From Thecaphora thlaspeos (Eukaryota; Basidiomycota; Ustilaginomycetes; Urocystidales; Glomosporiaceae), in NCBI GenBank assembly GCA_900291925.1, contig UWYS01000010.1, positions 62,001 through 126,000 of the forward strand: DNA of 64,000 nucleotides, read 5' to 3'. Made by a program: the position numbers and the translations under genes. The notes beneath the pieces are model-generated. The model was given only the letters and a program-made list of their open reading frames with translations. It did no database searches and had not been told where the DNA came from. This document shows, one piece after another, positions 54,293 to 64,000 of this stretch (its first letter is position 1; each line of letters begins with the position of its first letter).

Positions 54293-54811
54293 TTAGAAAT
54301 CGTATCTTAGTCTCACCGTCGGTGCTTTTGGAGATACCGTGGTGGAAACGATTTTTTGTTTCGGAAATGAGAACTCACGATCCACCTGAAGGTTGGTACT
54401 TCTCTTAGTGTCGACGTCGTCGGCCACGGTTTTGAGGGTGGTCGTATCCCCGCTCATGTAGCAAGTCATCCCATCGTCTGGGTTTGAGATGACAGTGGAG
54501 GGGCTGTCTTTTCCAAAAACAGTGGCCGTCCAATGAAAGTGGTTTCGTTTCGTTATCTTCCTTACGGGCTTGTAGCAGAACGTCTGCCCGCCAAGCTGAT
54601 TCCACGGAACAAAGACAGCGTGACCCGTCCATAATCGTTGAGCTGTGTCCCCGAGAACCTGCAACTTAAGCTTTTAGCCCGTGATGCGATCAGCTTGGCG
54701 GCGGGTGAGCTTCAAATTTCTCTCGTCGCCATGCTCGAAACTAGGCCCAGCATCGGCAAAGACGCCAAGGATGGCAAGGACGAGGACGGCGACGGTGGTG
54801 CTGAGCTTCAT
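54293..54811 (-). CDS. Candidate small secreted protein
   Basis: ATG 54811 opens a classic secretion signal, MKLSTTVAVLVLAILGVFAD, but this frame stops at 54674. Downstream a second frame (54293-54658) encodes VLGDTAQRLWTGHAVFVPWN, QTFCYKPV, WTATVFGKD and a lone second Cys in GMTCYMSGD, ending RLRYDF. A phase-0 intron with a weak GTCTTT donor after Gly16 and the good TTGCAG acceptor at 54659 would join them to about 137 residues with a cleavable signal. A further in-frame intron (GTGAGT..AAAAG, 54 bases) near the C terminus is possible. I recognise no family; such lineage-specific secreted proteins are common in plant-associated smuts. It could also be a decayed gene. Confidence 0.45.
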
Positions 54812-55739
54812 GGTTGCGAGGTGCTGAGGTGGGTTAGGCTCTGTGTGAGTGTGAGTTTGAGTGTGCGAGTGTGAGTGTGATTGCAGGAGGGTTGAGAAAG
54901 ATGGGCAGAGAAGAGGCGGATTGAGGACGAAAAAAGGGGGGCGACATTTCTATCTTCGTTGCGAGGAGGGCCGACGAAGAGGGAGGTCCTGAACGAGGGC
55001 AAGGCTCGATGAGTCGGTGGAACCATCTCTCAGCGTCTGGCACTCGGCGCGGTGACCTTGAGCTCTCAGCTGAACGCGGACCAGCCCGCCAGCGCAGCAT
55101 ACCGGTGCCACCGGAAGTGAGGGACGAGTCAAGGGTGGGTCGAAATGGCTCAGCTTTCAGCGTTAGCCGTCTGATCACTCCATCGCTCGGTGTGTGGGGC
55201 CGAGACTTGCAGCAGTGGCGCACCGCTTCGGACCAAGGCGTTGTGTGGTCGCGAGAGGGTCGCTGAGTGGGAGGAGAAGAGCGTCGTGGAAACGGATTAC
55301 TACGTTGTGTGGGCGGCCATTGCAACGGCGAGACGACCGTGGGTATGTGGCGACCGTTGTCAACCGAGCGGCAGTGGCGGCGTCAACAAGCGTCGTTTGA
55401 CGGCGGTGGGTTCGATGACCCCTTTTCGCTGCTGCCTTTCTGGCCGTACTTTCCTTCGGACTGACTCCTGAGATAAGGCGAGCTCGGGAGCCGCAAAAAA
55501 AGACCCACTTCGAGAGAGAGCACAACGCTTCGCTGGTGCAGCAAGGAGAGCCCGGTGCAGCGTGGGCTCTCGGCTCAGTAAAAGGGGCCGAAGAAGTCGG
55601 GGGGAAACGATGAATAGCGGCCGCCGCAGGTCCCTCTGCTTGTCTCACTCACATCCCGCCTCACTTTCTAACCAACGCCTTCTACATCAACCAACGCTCT
55701 CAAGAACTCCTACCCATCTAAAATCCGCAACAACGCCAG
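54812..55739. other. Intergenic between two divergent secreted-protein loci
   Basis: About 930 bases with GAGTGT/GTGTGA simple repeats near 54843-54880. No gene seen. Confidence 0.45.
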
Positions 55740-56065
55740 ATGAAGATCACCGACACCTTCGCCCTCCTCGCCCTGGCTGTCGTCGGCGTACTGGGCAAGG
55801 CCGGATGTGTTACCAGATGAAGCAATCCGGAACCTGGACCTTTCCCTGCCGCACCTTGTACTTGCTTCCTATGCTTTCCGATAACGAGGCTTTTTCTCTG
55901 ATTTCTGGCCCTCGATTCGGTATGAAAGAGTGGTTGAGGTGTCAAGAGAGGTATAGCGTGCATGTCTCAGGTCTGTTCCCATACCACCTTCCAAGGGAAG
56001 GGAAGGTCAGACGTGGAGGAGATGCTGGAAATCGGTCGTCACCCATCTTGTACTTGACGTTCTGA
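55740..56065 (+). pseudogene. Probable decayed small secreted protein
   Basis: ATG 55740 begins a signal-peptide-like sequence, MKITDTFALLALAVVGVLGK followed by AGCVTR, and stops at 55818. A different frame continues with MCYQMKQSGTWTFPCRTLYL and further sequence to 56065. Only a 30-base GT..AG segment could link the frames, too short for a real intron, so the gene seems frame-broken. Its hydrophobic start resembles that of the divergent locus at 54811, suggesting a shared origin (inference). Confidence 0.35.
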
Positions 56066-56124
56066 GTACTATTACCAGATCCCGATCTATCTATCGGAAG
56101 AGCATTCACCAATGGGCACGGGGT

Positions 56125-57660
56125 TTAGATATCCTGCTGTGCAACCCAAAAGAAAGCATCCAAAGCATTCCAAGTTTCCCTATAAGCCTTCTCCACTCTA
56201 TCCGTCTCGCTTTCCTGTACGTCCACCTCGAATGATAAAGCGTGGATGTCTGCTAGAAGGTCTTGCACGTCGGATCGTAATGATTCCATCTCGCGAGCAA
56301 ATTGTGGCGGTAACGCTACAGATATCTTTTCGACCTTGGACGATGACGATGACAGGGACGGTAGAGGATCGTCGTTGGAGGGATCCGGAGAGGGAGAATG
56401 TCGATATTTCATCGACGTTCCCGTCTGAGTTCGTTGACTGAGCGTTTTGAGTGGTTTGATTTTGTTCTTGCTGGGTGAAGAAGAGGATGAGAGGAGGGAA
56501 TGGGAGGAGGACGACGAGGAAGAAGAGGGCAGACGAGGTGCAACGGTGAGGGGTTTGGTGTGGGTAGGTGAGGGGGGCTGCGAAGTAGCGGTGGTAGAAA
56601 TCGAGGCCGTGCCGGACGACATGGTGGCGCATGATGACGACGCAGGTGAAGTCGATGTTGTACGGCCCAGTGAGCTTCGATCTCGTCTTGTGCTAGACGG
56701 CCGAGGGACGGGCTGAGGTGTTCGATTCGATGCAGTGAAACGGCCAAAGAAGCTGCCAGATTGGACCATGGATGGATCTGGATCCGTAATTGACCGCGTC
56801 GAGTCCTTGGCTAGCGCGAAAGAGGAACGGTCTGACTTTATCCCGACGTCTTTGCCGCCCGGTAAGGCCGGGACGAAGGAGCACGACGGATCGACGGTCG
56901 CTGGAGACCGTTTGAGAGCTTTGCCACGGAAAAAGGCCTTCATCTCGTCGTCTTGGTCGCTGCCGTCGTCTTCTTCGTCGAACGAGGAGAGGTAGAGAAG
57001 CGAACTGTTCCTCTGCTCGCTACTTGCTACGGTGGCTGGTAGATGCGACTGGTTGAATGGTGTCGAAGGTGGGAGGGGAAACTCGATGGGTTCCGCTAGG
57101 GTGGTGGACTTCTTGCCACCGCTACTGCTGCTGTCGGTGACGGTCCTGCTCTTTCGGTAGCTCAACCTGGTCGAAGACGAGGTAGAGTCGACGCTACCTG
57201 TCCGTTTTCCGAGTAAGACGCGCTGAACTGCGATAGACGAGCGGAGGTGCGGCTTCCTGTCTTTGCCGCTGCCGACCTTGTCTCCGCTCCCGTTACTGCC
57301 AGCGTCGCTGGCGGATGTCTTGCTTGCGCTGCTTCGATCCGTCCGGGGTCGGGAGAGGAAAGACTCTCTACCGCTACTGCTCGTCAAGCTCGAAGCTCGA
57401 TCGCTATAGTCGGAGGCGGAGGATTGTCTGCTGCTATCGTGACTATCCACCGATGCTGGACTACCTTCGAACGCCACGTCGAGCGCGGAAAAGTCGGATT
57501 CGGATTCGGAACAGAATGAGTCGTAGAGAAGACGTTGTTGGATCTTGGTGAGATGGGCTGTGGCTCGACGCGTCGTGCTCGTGCTGGCACGATGGTTGGC
57601 GAGGACTGAGGATGAGGTGGAAGCAGAAGGTATCGAGGAAGCCGACTTGGATCGTGGCAT
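56125..57660 (-). CDS. Serine-rich protein with C-terminal coiled coil, function unknown
   Basis: Single frame of 511 residues. Mostly disordered, with long Ser runs and basic patches (RRATAHLTKIQQRLLYDSFC near the N terminus; LRSSIAVQRVLLGKR). An acidic stretch (SFDEEDDGSDQDDEMKAFFR) lies in the middle. The C-terminal ~60 residues are helical and conserved-looking (VALPPQFAREMESLRSDVQD LLADIHALSFEV), ending AFFWVAQQDI. Such an architecture suits a scaffold or cytoskeletal/nuclear adaptor, but no family is recognised. Start is the ATG at 57660; the frame is not open much further. Confidence 0.65.
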   Translation of the reverse strand: MPRSKSASSIPSASTSSSVLANHRASTSTTRRATAHLTKIQQRLLYDSFCSESESDFSALDVAFEGSPASVDSHDSSRQSSASDYSDRASSLTSSSGRESFLSRPRTDRSSASKTSASDAGSNGSGDKVGSGKDRKPHLRSSIAVQRVLLGKRTGSVDSTSSSTRLSYRKSRTVTDSSSSGGKKSTTLAEPIEFPLPPSTPFNQSHLPATVASSEQRNSSLLYLSSFDEEDDGSDQDDEMKAFFRGKALKRSPATVDPSCSFVPALPGGKDVGIKSDRSSFALAKDSTRSITDPDPSMVQSGSFFGRFTASNRTPQPVPRPSSTRRDRSSLGRTTSTSPASSSCATMSSGTASISTTATSQPPSPTHTKPLTVAPRLPSSSSSSSSHSLLSSSSSPSKNKIKPLKTLSQRTQTGTSMKYRHSPSPDPSNDDPLPSLSSSSSKVEKISVALPPQFAREMESLRSDVQDLLADIHALSFEVDVQESETDRVEKAYRETWNALDAFFWVAQQDI

Positions 57661-60600
57661 GGAAGAGAGTGGCGAGTCCTCGTACTTGGCCCCTGTTTCC
57701 GAGCCCCCTACTGATGTGATGGGGGATGGGTTGTTGCTGCTGCTGCTGCGGATGGCGTCGGCGGTCGCAGCAGCACGGACGGGCTAGGCACTGGGGCTGA
57801 GGAACTGCATCGTGTTTGTCCTCATCTGCACCAGGGCGGAACTGAGGGAGAGCATTGTCGTCCCGGCTGCGATACGATGCGCTGTGTGTTGCCCTGTGAC
57901 AACGGCGTCCGGGTTGTCTGGTATCGTCTGAAGTCCTTTTTGTGAGAGTGGGACGGCGACCGTGGGCGAGAGCGAGGGGACGGGCTGTGAGCGTGTTCCT
58001 ACGCTGCTGCGGTGGTGAGCCCTCTACTGCTCTAGTGCTGTGGGAGAGGGGTAAGAGAGTTCGGCTTATAGAGGTGGGGCAGGTGCGGCGACATGGGCGC
58101 TGAACAAAGGTGGGTCGGAGGCGTTGAATAACGGTGTCGCGGCGGACAGAGGGTGCAGAATGCGGGCTGGGGAAACGAGGCCGAAACGAAGCAGTGGCAG
58201 GGATCGCCAGAACGCTGGGGGCGGCAAGAGAATCGATGGAAGCCGAAGGAGGAAAGACCAACGACAGTCCTGCCTGAGGTACGATAGGCGTTTGAAGGTA
58301 GGGCAAGAACAATGAACGCGAAGGTAGAGTCAAGGGAGGATGCCGATAGGGACGAAGGATGGTAGCGAATGATGATGGAGGAGATGGAGGCGACGGTTGT
58401 GGCAGGGACGATAGCGACGAAGGAGCGAGCGAGAGAGCCGACTCATCGACAACCGGTATCCCTCGCTATCACACACACACACACACCCGGCTGACGACTC
58501 ACCGTCATCACCGTGCCGGGCTTAGGGGAAGGAGGAGGCGAATGAGGCATTTTGCGCGTAATCTCAAGAACACTAGATGCCGAAGGCGACGGGCCATGAC
58601 CCGCTTCGTACAGGATGTCCATACGGCTCGCGAGGCCCTTGCTCCTGGCGTCGCGTTTGACATCGAGCATGAGAAGGTGCTAGCCAGTTGGAGCAAGCAG
58701 AGGCGCTGCCGTCGAACAGATCCGACCTGATGCCTTGCGAGCGCGTGCCTTGAGGCGCAAGCTGTGAGCGACGCAAAGGGAAAAGGGAGGCGGAGGAGGA
58801 GAAGCAGCATGATCCACCGATCCAACCACCCTTGACGGGGTTCGGGTGCGCCTTGCCGAAACGCAGGATGGGCAGGAGCGCGTGCAAGCTTACTTCTTGA
58901 CCGCAGCAGGAAACGCAGTCGTCGGACAGCTCGACGCCCAGCAGCGGCGCAGAGGGACAGATGATACCCTGACGGCAAGGCAGGGCAAGGCAGGGCAAGA
59001 CCATCCGGCCTGTTTGTACTGTGTGTCCTGCAGGGAATCAAGAGTGGCACGCAGAGAACATCTCTCTCCTCCCTCCGCCCCGTCCCCCGCCTGACGCGCG
59101 CGCGCTTGCCCCTTGACCACTGACTTGGCCTAGTCGCGTCGCACTGTAGACACGTCGGCCTCGTGCCAGCGGCGCGCTCGGGTCCAGCACAAACAGTGGC
59201 AGCGGCAGCAGCAGCAGCAGCCTGACTTGCCGTGCCGGGACCAGATCGAGAAGGACCGCGTCGCGCGGTCCAAGCGACGTCGCTGCGGGCCAAGTCGCGT
59301 TACTCTGTACGGTATCGACTCTGGTGATCATGCCTATCGACCAGCCTGGCCGTCTGCGGTAACTGCGATGATCCACACGGCGTGAAAGAGGGTAAGCAGC
59401 CAGGTGGACCTGTACGTTGAAAGGTCGACATCGCCGTCATTTACGCTTGACCGGCTACGGTGTGCCTGCTCGAGGAAGGTCACTGCTCCTCCCATGACAC
59501 GTCGCCGTGGAGACCGTGTCGCAAGGGACCTCCTGGCCGTTAGAAGACCCCTTCCTCTCGCGCAGCTGCCCGCGTCTTTAGCCACAACCTTTAGCAAACC
59601 GCCCTGATTCGATGTCTTTGACCTTACAGGTAGCTTCTCAGACCATCCGTACCCGCTTGGCCGACGTCGTCCAATGGCCGCACCGAGCCGAGCACAATAA
59701 GTATGCTGTCGATGAGGCTGCCGTTCGTCTTCCGAGTGTCTCCCTTGCAATTGCAAAGAGGAATCAGAACGTTCCTGAGCGAAAGGTCTGTTGCGACATC
59801 GAAGGCGGGCGGGCCAGCAGCCGCTTCTCCAGCATGACACGGAAGGCCTTCCCATGGCGGACAACGACGGTGACGACGAGGCAGCGGGAGGGGGGAGCGA
59901 TGAGTTGCCAGGAGGTACTCCCTGCCCAGCCTCAGTCCCCTGGATTCGAGGATCCAAGGAATGAGCTCGACAGGACCGCCGCGTATCGGGTGCGTTGCAC
60001 TGCGCTGCGCCTCGCGGCGCCTCGCGAAGCCTGACGGCCGAGCTTTTCGCGCGAGAAAAATAAACCAATTCGAAAATTCCTGGCGAAGGGCACGCGTGGG
60101 AATCTTTCGACTGGCTGGAAATTTTCGCCCCGAGGCAGCCAGCGGCGAGACGGGCAAGCAGCAGCCACGGCCAAGCATACCGACCCCGAGAGGCAGAGTC
60201 CAAAGCCTGGTGAGGCTACGAAGAGACAGCGGTGGGCGAAAGGGAGAGGAGCCAGGTCCAGAGGGCAAGGGCACGGAGGGGCAGGTCAGACGGCCTAGCG
60301 GGGCAGGCGCGGGCGAGGGCGGGGGCGAGCGAGGCTGCTGCCCCCTCTCGCGAGCGGGGTCACAGTCCTTCTCCTCTCCTCTCACCAAGGTCACTTCACC
60401 AGCCCTCAAGACTAACGTTCAAGGTAAGCAATCGCCACCAGAGCCCCTGTACCGACACCTCGCACACACGTACACGACAACGACGAACGACTGCGGACTC
60501 GACGCCGACAACGCCCAACGAAACCTCCGTCAGCATCGTCGTGGATACCATCGATCGTCGTACCAACACGCAACGTGGAGCTGGATCCGTGGGCAGAGCA

Positions 60601-61347
60601 GTAGCGACAACATCCTTCGAAGTGGCCCGGCCACCGTCTTCACTCAACAGACTCGACAGATCGGCGGCGGATACCGCATTTAGCGCTCGAATTTGGCTTC
60701 GTGGCAAAGCACGAGACGTCTAGCGCTTCTTGCACACTCGCAGCGCTCACAGCGCAGCGATCCCCGACAAGCAGTGGCCGTAGCAGCATTCGTATCGGTG
60801 TTTGAGATCGAAAGGAATGCGGTGATGGATGCACAAGTGGCAAAGCGGCGATGAGCTCAAGCATGGATGACGATGCTCGTTGGGCGAGAAGGCAGAAAGG
60901 AATGAGGGCCAGAGGACTATATATCTGCGATAGGCGCCAGCCTGCGCCCTGAAGGTTCAGGTCGCCATGTCAGCAACGGGCACAACATACGCTCAAACGC
61001 TCAGGCCGATGGTGTTGCGGGTGACATCTGAGTCTGAAGCCTAGCTCAAGCGACAGGGACGATGGAACAGGTGGAACGTGCAAGGAGGGAGATGCGACGG
61101 ACGATCAGATCCACACAGTACATGCTTGCTGGGCCACTTACGACTCGCCTTCGCCACTCGTCTCGACATCGTCTCACATCGGAGAAGACGATCTGCGCTG
61201 CTCTGCCAGGAACTGCTTCAGCCTTTGTCGATGACCACCGCCACCATGCGACCACCAGACCCAGATCCTTCCAATCTATGCGAAGGGAAACAGAGTCCTG
61301 ACTCTCGCCTTCTCATCTTTCCTCCTACTCCCAATTGCAGGTTCATC
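57661..61347. other. Gene-poor stretch, 3.7 kb, no supported gene
   Basis: Many overlapping short frames on both strands, none with a domain or a consistent exon chain. An AC dinucleotide run at 58471-58486 and CAG repeats near 59198-59218. The last bases before the S8 start, CAATTGCAG then GTTCATC, look like the acceptor of a 5' UTR intron of the ribosomal protein gene; its donor was not located. Confidence 0.45.
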
Positions 61348-61974
61348 ATGGGTATCACACGTGACTCTCGTCACAAGAGGTCCGCCTCGGGAGCTCGCCG
61401 AGCGCACTACCGCAAGAAGAGAAAGTTTGAGCTCGGCCGCCAGCCTGCCAACACCCGTATCGGCGCCAAGAGGATTCACTCTGTCCGCGTCCGCGGCGGT
61501 AACGTCAAGCAGCGTGCCCTCCGCCTCGAGAGCGGCAACTTTGCTTGGGGTTCGGAGCACATCACCGGCAAGACCCGTATCCTCGGCGTCGTCTACAACG
61601 CGTCGAACAACGAGCTTGTCCGCACCAACACCCTCGTCAAGAGCTGCATCGTCCAGGTCGACGCCACTCCCTTCCGCCAGGCCTACGAGAAGCACTACGG
61701 CAAGCCCGTGACCACCAAGCGCCGCGCCGCCGGTCAGGGTGCCGCTGAAGCCAACCGGGACCCCGCCAAGCAGTCGAACGCTGTCGTCAAGAAGTTCGAG
61801 GCGCGCCGCAAGGACGCCAAGCTGGACCCGCTCGTCGAGCAGCAGTTCGGTGCCGGTCGTCTGTACGCCGCCATCTCGAGCCGACCCGGCCAGTCTGGCC
61901 GCGCCGACGGCTACATCCTCGAGGGCAGGGAGCTGGAGTTCTACGTCAGGAGGCTGAAGGCCAAGAAGCAGTAA
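61348..61974 (+). CDS. RPS8: 40S ribosomal protein S8 (eS8)
   Basis: 208 residues in one exon, the exact family size. [20 protein letters not shown], the eS8 signature, is followed by [40 protein letters not shown], and the C-terminal [21 protein letters not shown] structural component of the small ribosomal subunit, bound to 18S rRNA. Codon choice is strongly biased to C-ending codons, as expected for a highly expressed gene. A splice acceptor lies seven bases before the ATG, pointing to an intron in the 5' leader. Confidence 0.97.
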   Translation: MGITRDSRHKRSASGARRAHYRKKRKFELGRQPANTRIGAKRIHSVRVRGGNVKQRALRLESGNFAWGSEHITGKTRILGVVYNASNNELVRTNTLVKSCIVQVDATPFRQAYEKHYGKPVTTKRRAAGQGAAEANRDPAKQSNAVVKKFEARRKDAKLDPLVEQQFGAGRLYAAISSRPGQSGRADGYILEGRELEFYVRRLKAKKQ

Positions 61975-63088
61975 ACGCCGCACGCTATTTTCTCTCGCTC
62001 CCAGCCCCCTTCTCTCTCTCACACACACTATGCACATACGCACGGCGCTCTCTTGCCAATGACACACACAACATGCATCATCCGTCGTCGCTAACTACCA
62101 CCGACACCGTCGTTCCAAAAATAGCTGTTTCTTGCTGCAATCGACTCCTTCCCTAAAAAGAAGATGCTTCTGCGGCGCGTTGTCGTCCGTGTGTGTGCTC
62201 TTGTGTGCCTCGTGTGATGCGCTGATATGCTCTGCTCCGGTCTGCCTTGGGCGCGCTGCGAGCTGAAGTTGGGCCTCAGTCTTGGTGCTTTGCAGTACGA
62301 TCATGGGTCAGTCCCTGTCGCGGTGATGTTGATAAGCGGCGGCGGACTGTCGCTCTGCCGGAGTGCCTCTATGTAACGGGGAATCCGAAAGACAATGAGC
62401 GCCGTGAGGGAGTTTTGATTGTCCATCCCTGGGTACGACGCTGGTCTCATCGTTGTCTCTGTTTGGCTCTGGACGTGAAGTAAGTCGTGGAAGTTGAGGC
62501 ATCGAGTGTAATCTGAGCTGACAGGGGAGGGAGGATAGGAAGCAGCCAACTTTTTAAGGATCGCCGCGAGCTGAGTCGCGCACCGATTAAACGCATCCAA
62601 AAATGACGACGAAAATTCAAGGCCGAATTGCTAGCAGCCTGCCACAGCATTGGGACCGACGAAGCCAAGCAGGTGGAGAGAGTTTCCTAGAGATGTGTAG
62701 CGAGCGGATGATCAGCATGCAGCGCCGCTTGGTTCAGGCTGCGACGATGGTCTTTAGGCCTGGCAGTAGCCACGGACGCGGGCGTGGTGCGTGGTGTGTG
62801 GTGGGCGCGGCGACGCGCGAGGAATCGCGGGAGTCGGAGAGAGTGCTGGCTGGAGCGTGGCTGGAGCGTCTCTGACAGCTCGGAGGCACGCGACCGCGAG
62901 AAGAGCGGCGTCGCTCTCTTCCCCTCTCGCTCCACATCGCCAACGCCGTCAACCTGCTCCTCGACTGTCACCTCGTCCCTATCCTCTCATCGCGCACGCT
63001 CACACGCCCGCTCATCCCGACGAACGCCCCGTACCTTCCTCCTGCATCCCACGCCTCCGAACACATGACTGCCCAGCATTAAACACCG
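61975..63088. other. Intergenic, 1.1 kb
   Basis: 3' flank of RPS8 with CA repeats (about 62020-62050) and the upstream region of the next gene. No gene seen. Confidence 0.5.
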
Positions 63089-64000
63089 ATGCGACCGGTC
63101 CCCTACCGGCCTCCGCGACCGCCCGGCCAGACACTCACAACATCCCCCTTTCCACCCAGGCCACAGCAACAGCAGCAACAGCAGCAGCAGCAGCAGCAGC
63201 AACCACAGCATCAATCACAAGATGTCCTCCCCTCACGTCCAACACCGACACGCCTGAATCCCGTCTTTGGCCGACCCCCCTCCAACTTCCCCGCCCGCCC
63301 ATTACGTCCCGTCTCCGCGCCGGGCTCAGCGGCCGGCAGACCGAGGGGCGCCGGTCCACGCATCGTCAGACCGCACGCTTCCTCCACCGTCTCACGAGGT
63401 TCGAGACCGCGACCCTTCGCCAACCGCTCGACCGTGTTCAATCAGCCATCGCAGGCCACCTCACCCTCCGTCGCGCCGCGGGCAAATCCCAGCGCTCCGC
63501 CCAGCGGCCCTGACACCTTCGTTTCGACAGCTTCCCAAGATAGCGTCAGCAGCTCGGGTCAAGCGTCGAGGATAAGCGCACCTAACGGCAGCGGCAGCGC
63601 TTTCGGGCTGAACCTCCCTGTTGCTCCTTCGACGGCGTCTGCGTCCGGCTCCGCCTTCGGATCCTTTGCCTTCGGATCCTCGACCAACGCAGCAGCACCG
63701 GCCGCATCGCAAAGCGCCTTCTCTTCCGTTGTGGCGCCCGCTGTCCAGAACCATGCAGCGAGTCCTGTCTTTAGCTTCGGCGGCTCCAAGCCTGCCTCGA
63801 CCGTCTCCGCACTTGGCTCGTCTCCCTCAGGCTCCCCCGCTGCCAGCCCAGCAAATGCGGCGCAGCCTGACCCCGGCCGCCCGAGCGCCGCCAACTCGCC
63901 TTCGCTGGCACCCACACCGGCTCCCGCACCGGTAGCAGCCCCTGCAACCCCTGCCACCTCGCTCTCCAGCTTCCTGCGGAAGGACAAGTCGAATACGGGA
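63089..64000 (+). CDS. FG-repeat protein, N-terminal part (nucleoporin or mRNA-export factor), cut by window edge
   Basis: Open from ATG 63089 to the end of the window (304 codons, no stop). Begins MRPVPYRPPRPPGQTLTTSP, then a run of eleven Gln, an Arg/Pro-rich basic segment, and a Ser/Ala/Pro-rich region with scattered FG dipeptides: NPVFGRPPSN, GSAFGLNLP, GSAFGSFAFGSS and SPVFSFGGSKP. FG motifs in such a context are typical of nucleoporins and of the N terminus of Sac3/GANP-type mRNA-export proteins; the deciding domain lies outside the window. A plus-strand overlap with a 62791-63513 frame in another phase is a shadow. Confidence 0.6.
   Translation, partial: MRPVPYRPPRPPGQTLTTSPFPPRPQQQQQQQQQQQQQPQHQSQDVLPSRPTPTRLNPVFGRPPSNFPARPLRPVSAPGSAAGRPRGAGPRIVRPHASSTVSRGSRPRPFANRSTVFNQPSQATSPSVAPRANPSAPPSGPDTFVSTASQDSVSSSGQASRISAPNGSGSAFGLNLPVAPSTASASGSAFGSFAFGSSTNAAAPAASQSAFSSVVAPAVQNHAASPVFSFGGSKPASTVSALGSSPSGSPAASPANAAQPDPGRPSAANSPSLAPTPAPAPVAAPATPATSLSSFLRKDKSNTG

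Noticed and set aside
57461..58333. 290-codon minus-strand frame upstream of the serine-rich gene
   Set aside because: Low-complexity Arg/Pro/Ser sequence overlapping the start of the better-supported frame, no domain.

Overview
This window is nuclear DNA from a GC-rich basidiomycete fungus, most likely of the smut lineage (Ustilaginomycotina); the lineage assignment is inference. Genes are eukaryotic: short spliceosomal introns with GTGAGT/GTACGT/GTGCGT donors and YAG acceptors interrupt most of them, reading frames are strongly biased to C-ending codons, and the identifiable products (prefoldin, signal peptidase subunit, 40S S8, KRE2-type mannosyltransferase, peroxisomal half ABC transporter, HAC1-type bZIP) are fungal. 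No rRNA, CRISPR array, prokaryotic operon or convincing tRNA was seen.

Layout. 0-10 kb: a large PPR-like organellar protein (-), prefoldin subunit 5 in five exons (-), and divergently a peroxisomal ABCD half transporter (+). 10-16 kb: a GT15 mannosyltransferase and the small four-exon gene SPC1 of the signal peptidase complex (+), followed by two broken genes: the N-terminal half of a 2-oxoglutarate dioxygenase and a single exon of an amino-acid permease. 16-24 kb: a C2H2 zinc-finger protein whose 3' end is altered by a tandem duplication, a 670-base island with no CpG at all (probable repeat fossil), a VWA-domain protein and an atypical SDR protein. 24-28 kb: one unbroken 1152-codon frame that joins an intact HAD phosphatase to an F-box/WD40 protein. 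28-32 kb is gene-poor. 32-43 kb: glutamine synthetase, a ten-exon ABC1/ADCK1-type kinase, a uridine phosphorylase-like enzyme and valyl-tRNA synthetase with two plausible start codons. 43-48.8 kb: an MFS anion/vitamin-type transporter with frame breaks at its 3' end, then another gene-poor stretch. 48.8-53.5 kb: a divergent pair, a coiled-coil protein of unknown function and a bZIP factor that has the hallmarks of the HAC1/XBP1/Cib1 unfolded-protein-response regulator. 54-58 kb: small secreted-protein candidates and a serine-rich protein. 58-64 kb: a gene-poor stretch, 40S ribosomal protein S8, and the start of an FG-repeat protein cut by the window edge.

The genes do not form a metabolic cluster; this is ordinary housekeeping order with some decay. 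One loose functional theme is the secretory pathway: SPC1 (signal cleavage), a KTR mannosyltransferase (Golgi glycosylation) and the HAC1-like factor (ER stress). The most notable observations are the probable Ire1-spliced intron in the bZIP gene, the HAD-F-box-WD40 chimera, the CpG-free island, and the small graveyard of truncated genes at 14-15.5 kb.
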